From positions 1 to 35,674 of the forward strand of contig CAZYAD010000015.1 in NCBI GenBank assembly GCA_964646225.1: 35,674 nt of DNA, given 5' to 3'. The translations under genes were made by a program, and so were the position numbers. The notes beneath the pieces were generated by a model. It was given only the letters and a program-made list of their open reading frames with translations. It was not told where the DNA came from and searched no databases. The stretch is from UBA4644 sp964646225 (GTDB lineage: Bacteria; Bacillota; Clostridia; Oscillospirales; Butyricicoccaceae). Every line of letters starts with the position of its first letter. Positions within the stretch are counted from its first letter, which is position 1. This document shows, piece by piece, positions 1 through 8,095 of the stretch.

Positions 1-566
1 TATCCCGCCGGCGTCCAGCAAAAGTCGCCCGGTGTCAGCGTCAGGAGCAGATCCTCCTGCAAATACACCTCCGCCCGGCGCAGTGTCAGCGTTTCCCGCT
101 CCAGCTCCACCCGTTTCAGCGTTTCCTCCCCGGAGGAAAGGGTCTGCCGGTAATCCAGCACCAGCGCGTCCTCCTCCACGGCACAGCTCTCCGGCAGATG
201 TGCCCCCAGATCGGCGATCAGCCCCGGCAGGACATCCATGGGTGAGCAGCCTGTCAGCTCCGGCAGCAGGGCATCCAGCGATACATCCTCATATTGCAGC
301 TCTGTCCGGCCCTCCTGCAACACGGCAGACACCCCGGCCACCGACTGCGGCTCCCGGATGGTGATCGTCATCAGGCCACCCTCCAGAGCGGCATCCAGCA
401 CATATTCGGTAAAAAAGCTGTCGTGGGTCGTCACTGTGTATCGGGCGGTCAGCTGACCGCCGGGCGCATAATGCTCCCGCACCGTCTGCGGGTCAAAGGA
501 CTGTCCTCCACAGGCGGACAGCAGTACACACAGCAGCAGCGCCAGCCATATCGAGCGTCGATTCAT
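1..566 (-). CDS. Putative lipoprotein, cut by the left window edge
   Basis: The reading frame is open from an ATG at 566 to the window edge (188 full codons), so the C-terminus is missing or lies just outside; the last two bases read TA and could begin a stop codon. The N-terminus has Arg residues, a hydrophobic stretch and a lipobox LLSAC, so the protein is probably lipidated on Cys19 and anchored to the outer face of the membrane. The rest is an acidic, beta-rich-looking sequence with no motif I recognise; a LolA-like fold is possible but not shown. AAGGAG lies 8 bases before the start. It follows acpS by 67 bases on the same strand, so it is probably the last known gene of the flavoprotein-acpS operon. 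Function unknown. Confidence 0.75.
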   Translation of the reverse strand, partial: MNRRSIWLALLLCVLLSACGGQSFDPQTVREHYAPGGQLTARYTVTTHDSFFTEYVLDAALEGGLMTITIREPQSVAGVSAVLQEGRTELQYEDVSLDALLPELTGCSPMDVLPGLIADLGAHLPESCAVEEDALVLDYRQTLSSGEETLKRVELERETLTLRRAEVYLQEDLLLTLTPGDFCWTPAG

Positions 567-633
567 GCCATCATCTCCTTTTGGGAGAGGATACGCGCCG
601 CTGCGGCGGATTATGTCATGGCTTACGGCAATT

Positions 634-999
634 TTACTCCTCCAACGCCGTACAGACAGCAAAGGCAGTATCCACGCTGTGAGAGATGGACACCGACAGC
701 TGCAAATGTCCGTATTGCGCTCTTGCGCTGCCGGTCAGCACCACAAAGGGCGCGCCCTGCCCATCCCATTCCAGCCCCAGCTCCCGGGGAAGCAGGCCGT
801 ACAGTCCCCGGCCCAGCGCTTTGGAGATGGCCTCCTTGGCGCAGAAGATCCCGGCGGCCGTCTGCTCCCGGCGAGGGCCGGCCGCCGCCAGATGCTCCCG
901 TTCGGCCAATGTGAAAAAGCGTTCACAAAACCGCTCCTGACGCAGCAGTCTGCCCACGCGGGAAATCTGCTCCACATCGCAGCCGGTTTGGATCCTCAT
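634..999 (-). CDS. acpS: Holo-[acyl-carrier-protein] synthase
   Basis: Transfers 4'-phosphopantetheine from CoA to the serine of apo-acyl carrier protein, activating it for fatty acid synthesis. The protein is 121 residues, normal for AcpS. It shows the family's two Mg-binding signatures: GCDVEQI near the N-terminus (Asp8) and FCAKEAISKALGRG (Glu and Lys of the KEAxxK motif). I chose the ATG at 999, where the protein begins MRIQTGCDV; a longer in-frame start upstream adds residues foreign to the family. The start overlaps the stop of the upstream flavoprotein gene as ATGA (996-999), and GGGAGGA lies just upstream, so translation is probably coupled. Confidence 0.95.
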   Translation of the reverse strand: MRIQTGCDVEQISRVGRLLRQERFCERFFTLAEREHLAAAGPRREQTAAGIFCAKEAISKALGRGLYGLLPRELGLEWDGQGAPFVVLTGSARAQYGHLQLSVSISHSVDTAFAVCTALEE

Positions 1000-2231
1000 G
1001 TCCGTGTCCTCCCGGCGGCAGCCTTTCCGGCGCGGATCCCGCTGCACCAGGCCCAATGCAGATTGAAGCCGCCGCAGTCACCGTGAAGATCCAGCAGCTC
1101 TCCGGCCAGGTAAAGGCCCGGCGTCCGGCGCGACTCCAAAGTCTCCGGTACGAGTTCCTCCAGCGGCACGCCGCCGGCCGTGACCTGCGCGTTGTCCCAG
1201 CCCTGTACACCTGTCACCGGAAAGTTCCAGTGCTTCAGGGTCTCCGCCAGCCGACGCAGCTGCTCGATGGAAATTCTGCCGCAGTCTGTGGAAAGCGCAG
1301 GCAGTCCGGCACTTTTCATGGCTGTCCAGGCCAGACGCTTGTGTATGGTGCCCAGCAGCAGCGTCTCCAGAGTGCGGTGGCCCTCCCGACGGGCTTTCAG
1401 CTCGCGAAAAAGCGCCTCCTGCTGCCAATCGGGAAACAGATCCACCACCGCAGTACATTTCTCGCCCTTTTTCAGACGGGCAAGACGCCCGGAAAGCTGC
1501 ATGGCGGGGATGCCGGAAAGGCCGTATTCGGTGAATTGCAGCTCTCCGGTGACGCGGCCAAGCACCCGCTCTCCGGCCATCAGCGTCAGTCCCGCGTCAG
1601 CACGGATGCCCTTCAGTCCGGCCATGCCGGGCATTTGACAGCGAAACGCCGTCAGTGCGGGATACAGAGGCGAGCAGCTGTGTCCCAGTGCCGCGGCCAG
1701 CGCGTAGCCGCTGCCATCCGAGCCAAGCCTGGGCGCGGCCCGTCCGCCACAGGTCAGGATTACCGCCGTGGCGGGAAAGGTCTCGCCTGCCGCCGTTCTG
1801 ACCGTCAGGCCCTGCTTTTCCCGGCGGATGGAGGAGACGGCGCTGCCGCAGTGTACCTCGATGTTCAGCCGTTCCAACTCCGCCAGCAGGACATCCAGCA
1901 CCATGCCGGCCTGTCGGCAGTAGGGGTATACCCGGCCTTCCTCCTCCTCCCGGCACAGCAGGCCCAGAGAGGCAAAAAAACACAGTACGCTGTCCGGAGT
2001 CATACCCTCCAGCACGGCCTGCGGCGGGCGCCTGCCGACACTGAAATAGTGGCCGGGCCCGGCGCCCATGTTGGTCAGATTGCAGCGCCCGTTTCCCGTA
2101 GCCAGGATCTTTTTCCCCACCCGGTCCAGCCGCTCCAGGACGATCACCCGGGCTTCCGGCGCTTCCCGTGCGGCCGTGATGGCCGCCGCCAGCCCGGCTG
2201 CCCCTCCGCCCACGATCACGATCTGCTTCAT
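996..2231 (-). CDS. NAD(P)/FAD-dependent oxidoreductase, HI0933/YhiN (BaiN/RdsA) family
   Basis: A 411-residue flavoprotein. The N-terminus carries the dinucleotide-binding motif IVGGGAAGLAAAI, followed by the family signature GKKILATGNGRCNLTN. A second FAD motif, GGFNLHWAWCSGIRAGK, lies at the C-terminus with LYLAGELLD before it. These are typical of the HI0933/YhiN family; some members (BaiN, RdsA) reduce steroid or other double bonds, but the substrate of most is unknown and cannot be read here. The start at 2231 gives MKQIVIVGGG with AAAGGAGAGG upstream. A consensus sigma-A promoter sits 32 bases upstream. It is the first gene of an operon with acpS and the lipoprotein. Confidence 0.9.
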   Translation of the reverse strand: MKQIVIVGGGAAGLAAAITAAREAPEARVIVLERLDRVGKKILATGNGRCNLTNMGAGPGHYFSVGRRPPQAVLEGMTPDSVLCFFASLGLLCREEEEGRVYPYCRQAGMVLDVLLAELERLNIEVHCGSAVSSIRREKQGLTVRTAAGETFPATAVILTCGGRAAPRLGSDGSGYALAAALGHSCSPLYPALTAFRCQMPGMAGLKGIRADAGLTLMAGERVLGRVTGELQFTEYGLSGIPAMQLSGRLARLKKGEKCTAVVDLFPDWQQEALFRELKARREGHRTLETLLLGTIHKRLAWTAMKSAGLPALSTDCGRISIEQLRRLAETLKHWNFPVTGVQGWDNAQVTAGGVPLEELVPETLESRRTPGLYLAGELLDLHGDCGGFNLHWAWCSGIRAGKAAAGRTRT

Positions 2232-2262
2232 GCCTATCCTCTCCTTTTGCTCCGTTGAAGTG

Positions 2263-2291
2263 ATTATACCGTGAAACCGCAGGACTGTCAA
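2263..2291 (-). promoter_or_regulatory. Consensus sigma-A promoter of the flavoprotein-acpS operon
   Basis: On the minus strand TTGACA (2286-2291) and TATAAT (2263-2268) are separated by exactly 17 bases: a full match to the sigma-A consensus. The predicted transcript starts about 25 bases before the flavoprotein start codon. Confidence 0.9.
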
Positions 2292-2299
2292 TTTTCCTC

Positions 2300-2328
2300 T
2301 TGCAATTTGCAAAGAAATGTGTTATGAT
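2300..2328 (+). promoter_or_regulatory. Promoter of tRNA-Leu
   Basis: TTGCAA (2300-2305), a 17-base spacer, and TATGAT (2323-2328) lie just upstream of the tRNA. The promoter diverges from, and slightly staggers, the flavoprotein promoter on the other strand. Confidence 0.65.
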
Positions 2329-2340
2329 AATCAGGCATTA

Positions 2341-2427
2341 GCAGCCATGGCGGAATTGGCATACGCGCTAGCTTGAGGTGCTAGTTCTGGTAACGGAGTG
2401 GGGGTTCAAGTCCCCCTGGCTGCACCA
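2341..2427 (+). tRNA. tRNA-Leu, anticodon GAG
   Basis: An 87-base class II tRNA with the CCA end encoded. The acceptor arms GCAGCCA and TGGCTGC pair fully. The anticodon stem CTAGC/GCTAG closes the loop TTGAGGT, placing anticodon GAG at 2375-2377, which reads CUC and CUU leucine codons. A long variable arm (about 2385-2398) and a T arm of GGGGG/CCCCC around TTCAAGT complete the leucine-type fold. Confidence 0.97.
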
Positions 2428-2430
2428 GGT

Positions 2431-2484
2431 AAAAGGATCCGAACCCTTTGCTTCCTGACGGAAGGCGGGTTCGGATCCTTTTTT
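2431..2484 (+). terminator. Intrinsic terminator of tRNA-Leu
   Basis: A perfect 16-bp stem (2431-2446 with 2467-2482) is capped by a second small stem CTTCC/GGAAG, and followed by six T residues (2479-2484). It begins 4 bases after the tRNA CCA end. Confidence 0.9.
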
Positions 2485-2530
2485 GCTTCTGCCCGCGCCG
2501 TCACGCACTGTGGAGGCACTTGGATATCAG

Positions 2531-2557
2531 AAAAGGCGGGGCATTGCCCCGCCTTTT
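2531..2557 (-). terminator. Symmetric terminator hairpin after the Gly/Tyr-repeat protein gene
   Basis: AAAAGGCGGGGC (2531-2542), loop ATT, and GCCCCGCCTTTT (2546-2557) form a perfect 12-bp hairpin flanked by A and T runs on both strands. It lies 80 bases past the stop of the minus-strand gene and probably terminates the obgE transcript; it could also block read-through from the tRNA. Confidence 0.75.
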
Positions 2558-2636
2558 GGCTGTTTCGATTGATAAAGCAGTCATCCAGCGCGCCGCCGGA
2601 ACGCCTGTTGCCCAGAGAATCAGGCCCCTTTGTCAC

Positions 2637-3278
2637 TCACTGCGGCGGCTTGCAGGTCTTACAGGGCTCATAGCCGGAGGCCTTGGCCTCCGAAAGGGTT
2701 TTGGCGATCTTGCTCTTGCTCAGATGAGAGCAGGCTGCAGTATGATATTTGCTGCCGCTTTTGGTAACATAAACGACCTGCCCGTTGGGCTCCGCAGGAT
2801 CTTCCGGTGCGGAGGGCTCTGTGGGCTCCGCCGTTACAGGATCTGCATCTGAAGGCGGGTCAACGGAAACGGGCGCTGTGGATGCGGTGACCGCCGGCGG
2901 CGTTATCGAGGCCAGATATTGCGTCCGCGCGGCCAGCTCGTCCTTCTGCACCTTGGCGTAGCCATCAGCATAACCGGTGTCATAGCCCTGCTGATAGGTG
3001 TCCCCGGCGGCCGAAAGGGTCGCCTCCTGCCCCTGGGTAACCCCCTGATCAAAGCCCTCATCATAGCCCTGCTGCCGCCCCTCGTCAAAGGCCTCGTCGT
3101 ACAATCCATCCTGTCGGGTGCGCTCACCCTCTGCCAGACCGGCATAATAGCCGTCGCTGTAGGCCTGATCCCGGGCCACGGCCAGCTCCGCCTCGGTATA
3201 AGCCAGGTTGCCCCGTCCCAGGCCAAAGACGCACAGCAGTGCCAAAAGCCCCAGAGCCCATTTGCCGTACTTCTTCAT
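2637..3278 (-). CDS. Membrane-anchored Gly/Tyr-repeat protein with an Ada-like metal-binding C-terminus
   Basis: A 213-residue protein of unknown function. Residues 5-22 form a hydrophobic signal or anchor segment, so most of the protein should be outside the cell. The middle (about 30-110) repeats short units of the type GYxxG (GYYAG, GYDEGFDQG, GYDTGYADGY), strongly helical and acidic. A linker rich in Pro, Thr and Glu follows. The C-terminus begins VVYVTKSGSKYHTAAC and ends EPCKTCKPPQ, placing one Cys/His pair and a CxxC as in Ada-type zinc-binding modules that also end many secreted Firmicute proteins. The start has AAAGGCGGTG upstream. It follows obgE by 31 bases and is probably co-transcribed. 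Zinc binding is inferred. Confidence 0.85.
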   Translation of the reverse strand: MKKYGKWALGLLALLCVFGLGRGNLAYTEAELAVARDQAYSDGYYAGLAEGERTRQDGLYDEAFDEGRQQGYDEGFDQGVTQGQEATLSAAGDTYQQGYDTGYADGYAKVQKDELAARTQYLASITPPAVTASTAPVSVDPPSDADPVTAEPTEPSAPEDPAEPNGQVVYVTKSGSKYHTAACSHLSKSKIAKTLSEAKASGYEPCKTCKPPQ

Positions 3279-3309
3279 GCCTGCACCGCCTTTCCAAGCA
3301 AACGCTTAA

Positions 3310-4587
3310 TCAATAAACATACTCGAATTGGATTCCCAGCACATCCACAGTATCTTTTTCCTTGATGCCCCGGGCCTCCAGCATATCAAAGACGCCGGCC
3401 TTTCGCAGCGTGCGCTCAAAGTACATCCGGGATTCATACTCGGCAAAGTTCACCGAGCCCACGATCTTTTCCACCCACGCGCCGGACACATAAAACACCG
3501 CATCGTCGCCGCGGGTGATCCGGATCTCCCGCTCGGGATTCAGCGGCGGCTCCTCAAGCAGCATTTCAGGGGCAAACACCTCCACAGGCGGCAGCTTTTC
3601 CAGCTCGTTCCAGACATGATAGACCAGCTCCTGCACGCCCTGATTAGCGGCGGCAGACAGGCGGAACAGGCGGCAACCCAGCTCCTCTGCCTTTTTCTCC
3701 AGCCGTGCCAGATTGTCGGAGCCCTCCTCCAGAATATCGCACTTGTTGGCAACGATGATCTGCGGCCGCTGGGCCAGCGCGGGGCTGTACTGTTTCAACT
3801 CCCGGTTGATGGTCTCCAGATCCTCCACAGGATCCCGGCCCTCGCTGCCGGCGGCGTCCACCAGATGCACCAGCAGACGGCAGCGCTCGATATGCCGCAG
3901 GAAATCATGTCCCAGACCAGCACCGTCTGCCGCGCCCTCGATGATGCCGGGAATGTCGGCGCAGACAAAAGACGCACCCTCCGCCACGAACACCACGCCA
4001 AGGTTGGGGGCCAGGGTGGTAAAATGGTAATTGGCGATCTTGGGCCGCGCGGCAGAGATCATGGAAAGCAGCGTGCTCTTGCCCACATTGGGAAAGCCGA
4101 TGAGGCCCACATCGGCGATGAGCTTGAGCTCCAGCACGATGAAGCGCTCGTCCCCCTCCTGCCCCGGCTTGGCAAAGCGGGGTGCCTGACGGGTGGGGGT
4201 GGCGAAGTGGGCGTTGCCCCAGCCGCCCCGACCGCCCCGGGCCGCCACAAAGGGCTGGTCATCGGACATATCGTGGATCAGAGCGCCGGTCTCACCGTCC
4301 TTGATCAGAGTGCCCCTGGGAACCTTGATGACGGTATCGGCACCGTCCTTGCCAAAGCAGCGCTTGGTGCCGCCGGGCTCACCGTTGGCGGCCACATACT
4401 TTTTCTTGTAGCGGAAGTCCAGCAATGTGGCCATATGGTCGTCCACCACAAACACAATGTCCCCGCCCCGACCGCCGTCTCCGCCGTCCGGCCCGCCGGC
4501 CGCAATATACTTTTCCCGGTGGAAGCCGATGCAGCCATCGCCGCCCTTACCGGCCTTGATCCGGATCTTTGCAACATCTACAAACAT
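3310..4587 (-). CDS. obgE: GTPase ObgE/CgtA
   Basis: Essential ribosome-associated GTPase that acts in large-subunit assembly and stress signalling. The 425 residues show three parts. The glycine-rich Obg fold (1-158) contains the GGDGCIGF and GGRGG repeats. The G domain (about 159-335) has G1 GFPNVGKST, G3 DIPGIIEGA and G4 NKCD. The last part is the OCT domain found in Gram-positive Obg proteins (about 350-425). The start has AAAGGTGAA 6 bases upstream. It heads a two-gene unit with the Gly/Tyr-repeat protein, separated from clpX by a terminator and its own promoter-like sequence. Confidence 0.97.
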   Translation of the reverse strand: MFVDVAKIRIKAGKGGDGCIGFHREKYIAAGGPDGGDGGRGGDIVFVVDDHMATLLDFRYKKKYVAANGEPGGTKRCFGKDGADTVIKVPRGTLIKDGETGALIHDMSDDQPFVAARGGRGGWGNAHFATPTRQAPRFAKPGQEGDERFIVLELKLIADVGLIGFPNVGKSTLLSMISAARPKIANYHFTTLAPNLGVVFVAEGASFVCADIPGIIEGAADGAGLGHDFLRHIERCRLLVHLVDAAGSEGRDPVEDLETINRELKQYSPALAQRPQIIVANKCDILEEGSDNLARLEKKAEELGCRLFRLSAAANQGVQELVYHVWNELEKLPPVEVFAPEMLLEEPPLNPEREIRITRGDDAVFYVSGAWVEKIVGSVNFAEYESRMYFERTLRKAGVFDMLEARGIKEKDTVDVLGIQFEYVY

Positions 4588-4619
4588 GGTATTTCACCTT
4601 TTACTCTCAAATTTTATTC

Positions 4620-4628
4620 AGTATACCA
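4620..4628 (-). promoter_or_regulatory. Extended -10 promoter of obgE
   Basis: On the minus strand TGGTATACT gives a good -10 (TATACT, 4620-4625) with the TG extension. No convincing -35 is present at the right distance. It lies about 33 bases before the obgE start codon. Confidence 0.5.
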
Positions 4629-4699
4629 CATTTTTCGTAGGAATTCCATAGCTACCGGGGATTTTCCGGGAAATATGCGGCTTTTGCGCCGAAGAAGGC

Positions 4700-4736
4700 A
4701 AAAACCCGGAGGTCACGGCAAGGGCCGACCTCCGGG
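4700..4736 (-). terminator. Intrinsic terminator of clpX
   Basis: CCCGGAGGTC (4705-4714) and GACCTCCGGG (4727-4736) form a 10-bp GC-rich stem. On the minus strand it is followed by five T residues. It lies 15 bases past the clpX stop. Confidence 0.88.
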
Positions 4737-4751
4737 CGAGCATTTGACTGT

Positions 4752-6005
4752 TCAGTTTTGCCGCAGCCGGGCGTTGGGATTGCGGATGACCGAGGGCTCC
4801 TGACCGCCCTCCACTGCCTCCGGCGTGATGACCACCGACTGGATGCTGTCATCCGACGGCGTCTGGAACATCACATTGGTCATGATGCCCTCCATCACGG
4901 AGCGCAGACCACGGGCGCCGGTGTTGAGCTTTAGGGCCTTTTCGGCCACGGCCTCCAGCGCGCCCTCCCGGAACTCCAGCCGGACGCCATCCATCTCCAG
5001 CAGACGGGTGTACTGCTTGGTCAGGGCGTTTTTGGGCTCGGTGAGGATGCGCACCAACGCGGCCTTGTCCAGCGGATCCAGCGTCACCAGAACCGGCAGA
5101 CGACCCACCAGCTCCGGGATGATGCCGAATTTCAGCACATCGTGGGGCTCCACATACTTCAACAGCTCCGAGACGGCCTGCTCCGATTTGTGCTTGACCT
5201 CGGCACCAAAGCCGATGCCCTGCTTGCCGGTGCGCTTTTCGATGACCTTGTCCAGACCATCAAAGGCACCGCCGCAGATGAACAGGATGTTGCTGGTATC
5301 GATCTGAATGAACTCCTGCTGGGGGTGCTTGCGGCCGCCCTGCGGCGGCACATTGGCCACCGTACCCTCCAGGATCTTCAGCAGCGCCTGCTGCACGCCC
5401 TCGCCGGAGACATCCCGGGTGATGGAGGGATTTTCGCTTTTGCGGGCGATCTTGTCCAGCTCATCAATGTAAATGATGCCCCGTTGGGCCAGCTCCACAT
5501 CAAAATCCGCCGCCTGCAGCAGCCGCAGCAGGATGTTCTCCACATCCTCGCCCACATAGCCGGCCTCGGTCAGCGTTGTGGCATCGGCAATGGCAAAGGG
5601 TACCTTCAGCGAACGCGCCAGCGTCTGGGCCAGATGGGTCTTACCGCTGCCGGTGGGGCCGATGAGCAGAATATTGCTTTTTTGGATCTCCACATCGTCC
5701 TGCGGATACAGTATGCGCTTATAGTGGTTGTACACCGCCACGCACAGGGCGATCTTCGCCCTGTCCTGACCGATGACATACTGATCCAGCGCCGCCTTCA
5801 TTTCCACAGGCGTAGGCAGCTCTCCCTCCAGAGAAAACCGCTCCGCAGAGCTGTCTTCCTCATCTTCCCCCTCGATCAGGTCGGCACAGATACCCACGCA
5901 CTCATTGCAGATATAGGCGTTGGGGCCGGCAATCAGCCGCCGGACCTCCTCCTGTGTGCGGCCGCAAAAGCTGCAGCGCACATCTTTTTTATCATTGTTT
6001 GCCAT
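4752..6005 (-). CDS. clpX: ATP-dependent Clp protease ATP-binding subunit ClpX
   Basis: AAA+ unfoldase that recognises tagged or damaged substrates and feeds them into ClpP. The 417 residues begin with a zinc-binding domain using Cys11, Cys14, Cys33 and Cys36. The AAA+ core has Walker A GPTGSGKT (about residue 116), the pore loop GYVG, Walker B IIYIDELDKI and the RDVSGEGVQQALLKI segment. The C-terminal small domain is complete. The start is preceded by GAGGAAG. It lies 30 bases downstream of clpP on the same strand, the usual order, and ends at a strong terminator. Confidence 0.98.
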   Translation of the reverse strand: MANNDKKDVRCSFCGRTQEEVRRLIAGPNAYICNECVGICADLIEGEDEEDSSAERFSLEGELPTPVEMKAALDQYVIGQDRAKIALCVAVYNHYKRILYPQDDVEIQKSNILLIGPTGSGKTHLAQTLARSLKVPFAIADATTLTEAGYVGEDVENILLRLLQAADFDVELAQRGIIYIDELDKIARKSENPSITRDVSGEGVQQALLKILEGTVANVPPQGGRKHPQQEFIQIDTSNILFICGGAFDGLDKVIEKRTGKQGIGFGAEVKHKSEQAVSELLKYVEPHDVLKFGIIPELVGRLPVLVTLDPLDKAALVRILTEPKNALTKQYTRLLEMDGVRLEFREGALEAVAEKALKLNTGARGLRSVMEGIMTNVMFQTPSDDSIQSVVITPEAVEGGQEPSVIRNPNARLRQN

Positions 6006-6035
6006 GTTTCTTCCTCATTCCACCGGTGTCAGCTA

Positions 6036-6620
6036 TTACCGCTTTTCGATCACCTTATCGATCAGGCCATAGGCCAGCGCCTCCTGAGCGGACATGAAGT
6101 TGTCCCGCTCGGTGTCCCGCTCGATGACCTCCAGCGGCTGTCCGGTACGCTGACTCATGATCCGGTTGAGGATCTGACGCTTGCGGATGATATGATCGGC
6201 ATGGATCTTGATATCGGTAGCCTGTCCCTGCAGCCCGCTCATCAGGGGTTGGTGGATCATGATCTCGGCGTTGGGCAGAGCCATGCGTTTGCCCGGCGTA
6301 CCGGCCTGGAGCAGAAATGCGCCCATGCTGGCGGCCATGCCGATGCAGATGGTGGACACATCACAGTTGATATACTGCATGGTATCATAGATGGCCATTC
6401 CGGCAGAAATGGATCCGCCGGGGCTGTTGATATAAAAGCTGATATCCTTATCCGGATCCTGCGCCTCCAGATACAGCAGCTGGGCCACGACCAGACTGGC
6501 GGTGGTGTCGTTCACCTCTTCAGACAGAATAATAACGCGGTCGTTCAGCAGACGGGAGAAAATATCATACGAGCGCTCGCCGCGGCTGGTCTGCTCCACG
6601 ACCATAGGGATATAGGACAT
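6036..6620 (-). CDS. clpP: ATP-dependent Clp protease proteolytic subunit ClpP
   Basis: Serine protease that forms the barrel-shaped chamber degrading proteins delivered by ClpX or ClpC. The 194-residue protein carries the catalytic triad: Ser98 in GMAASMGAF, His123 in MIHQPL, and Asp173 in ERDNFMSA. The ATG at 6620 has AAGGAG 6 bases upstream. Its position between tig and clpX matches the conserved tig-clpP-clpX order. Confidence 0.98.
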   Translation of the reverse strand: MSYIPMVVEQTSRGERSYDIFSRLLNDRVIILSEEVNDTTASLVVAQLLYLEAQDPDKDISFYINSPGGSISAGMAIYDTMQYINCDVSTICIGMAASMGAFLLQAGTPGKRMALPNAEIMIHQPLMSGLQGQATDIKIHADHIIRKRQILNRIMSQRTGQPLEVIERDTERDNFMSAQEALAYGLIDKVIEKR

Positions 6621-6645
6621 AGGTGACTCCTTTCCATGTGCAATG

Positions 6646-6704
6646 CGGGAAGCACCGTTTGATTTCCGGCGCTTCCCGTATCGTTTTGCTATTTAGTATA
6701 CCGG
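6646..6704 (-). promoter_or_regulatory. clpP leader: hairpin and possible -10
   Basis: In the 124-base gap between tig and clpP, the minus strand has GGTATACTAAATAG, a good -10-like sequence without a clear -35. It is followed by the inverted repeat CGGGAAGC/GCTTCCCG (6646-6653 with 6671-6678). There is no T run after the hairpin on the minus strand, so I do not call a terminator. The gap may carry a promoter that gives clpP-clpX separate control from tig. Confidence 0.3.
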
Positions 6705-6744
6705 AAACGGGCCGAATATACCGTCGAAAACGGGATTTCGGGGC

Positions 6745-8055
6745 TTACTCGGCGGCTTCTTCCTTGGCTTCTTCCTTCTTGGCAACGGCAACAGCGTTGG
6801 CCAGGACGAAATCGTTGGCCTTCTGGCAGAGCATATCTTCCTTCAGATCGTCGGCGGACAGCAGCTCCTTGACCTTGGCCAGATCCATTTTATTGTTCTC
6901 AGCCAGCTTGTCGAACTCGGCGTTCAGGTCTTCCTCGGTGACATCCAGACCCTCCAGCTGTGCGATCTTCTCCAGAGCCAGACGGATCTTCACCTGGCGC
7001 AGCGCCTGAGGCGTGAAGACAGAACGGAACTGCTCCAGCGTCATGCCGGTCATCTTGAGATAGGATTCGAACTCCATGCCCTGCATGGCCAGACGATAAC
7101 GGAAGTCATCGGTTACGCGATCCAGCTGGGTCTCCACCATGGCGTCGGGGATGTCGGCCTCAAGACCCTCGATGACCTTGTCCATCACCCGCTCCTGGAA
7201 GGCGGTCTCAGCGCTGGCGGTCTTATTCTCAGAGAGCTTCTTTTCCACATCGGCCTTCAGCTCGGCAAAGGTGTCGAACTCGGAAACATCCTTGGCGAAC
7301 TCATCGTCCAGGGCGGGCTTCTGCTTTTCCTTGATCTCGTTGACCTTGCACTTGAAGACGGCGGGCTTACCGGCCAGAGATTTCTCGTTGTACTCCTCGG
7401 GGAAGGTGACATTCACATCGCACTCCTCGTCGATGCTCTTGCCCTCCAGCTGCTCCTCGAAGCCAGGAATGAACATACCGGAGCCCAGCTCCAGGTCGAA
7501 CTTCTCGCCCTTGCCGCCTTCGAAGGCCACGCCGTCCACAAAGCCCTCAAAGTCCAGATTGACGATATCGCCCTTCTTGGCGGGGCGCTCCACAGAGACC
7601 TGGCGAGCATTACGCTCCTGCATCCGGTTGAGCTCGGCCTCCACCTCCTCGGCGGAAACGGCGGTCTCCTCCTTCTCGGCCTCAATGCCCTTGTAGTTCT
7701 TCAGCTCCACCTCAGGCTTGACAAAGACCTCGGCAGTGAACAGGAACTCGCCGTCCTGCACATCCACCTGGGTGATGCTGGGCTGAGAGACCACCTTCAG
7801 GCCGGCCTCGTCCACAGCGGCCTCATAGGCGGCGGGGATGCACTCGTTCATGGCATCATCATAGAAGATCTCGGGGCCGTACAGCTTCTCGATCATCTTG
7901 CGGGGAGCCTTGCCCTTGCGGAAGCCCTGGATATTGATGGAAGCGGCATTCTTGCGGTAAGAGCGCTGGCAGGCAGCCTCAAACACATCGGCCTCAACGG
8001 TGATGGACAGAGCCACCAGATTCTTTTCTTTCTTTTCAACCTTGGTCAGTTTCAC
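6745..8055 (-). CDS. tig: Trigger factor, ribosome-associated chaperone
   Basis: Folding chaperone and peptidyl-prolyl isomerase bound at the ribosome exit tunnel. The 436 residues contain the ribosome-docking signature GFRKGKAPRKMIEKLYG near residue 45. Next is the FKBP-type isomerase domain (about 155-245), with KKGDIVNLDFEG and FIPGFEEQLEG. A helical C-terminal arm ends in a Lys/Glu-rich tail. The start is GTG at 8055, with AAGGAGG 8 bases upstream; no ATG upstream is better placed. It is followed by clpP and clpX. Confidence 0.97.
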   Translation of the reverse strand: MKLTKVEKKEKNLVALSITVEADVFEAACQRSYRKNAASINIQGFRKGKAPRKMIEKLYGPEIFYDDAMNECIPAAYEAAVDEAGLKVVSQPSITQVDVQDGEFLFTAEVFVKPEVELKNYKGIEAEKEETAVSAEEVEAELNRMQERNARQVSVERPAKKGDIVNLDFEGFVDGVAFEGGKGEKFDLELGSGMFIPGFEEQLEGKSIDEECDVNVTFPEEYNEKSLAGKPAVFKCKVNEIKEKQKPALDDEFAKDVSEFDTFAELKADVEKKLSENKTASAETAFQERVMDKVIEGLEADIPDAMVETQLDRVTDDFRYRLAMQGMEFESYLKMTGMTLEQFRSVFTPQALRQVKIRLALEKIAQLEGLDVTEEDLNAEFDKLAENNKMDLAKVKELLSADDLKEDMLCQKANDFVLANAVAVAKKEEAKEEAAE

Positions 8056-8095
8056 TTGCGTGTCCTCCTTGCGAACTTACAAATATAAATTATTT

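Noticed and set aside
2398..2852. Small open frames across the tRNA end and terminator
   Set aside because: They overlap a tRNA, two hairpins and a real gene on the other strand.
6646..6678. Terminator between tig and clpP
   Set aside because: The inverted repeat has a 17-base loop and no T run in the direction of transcription, so it is listed only as a leader hairpin.
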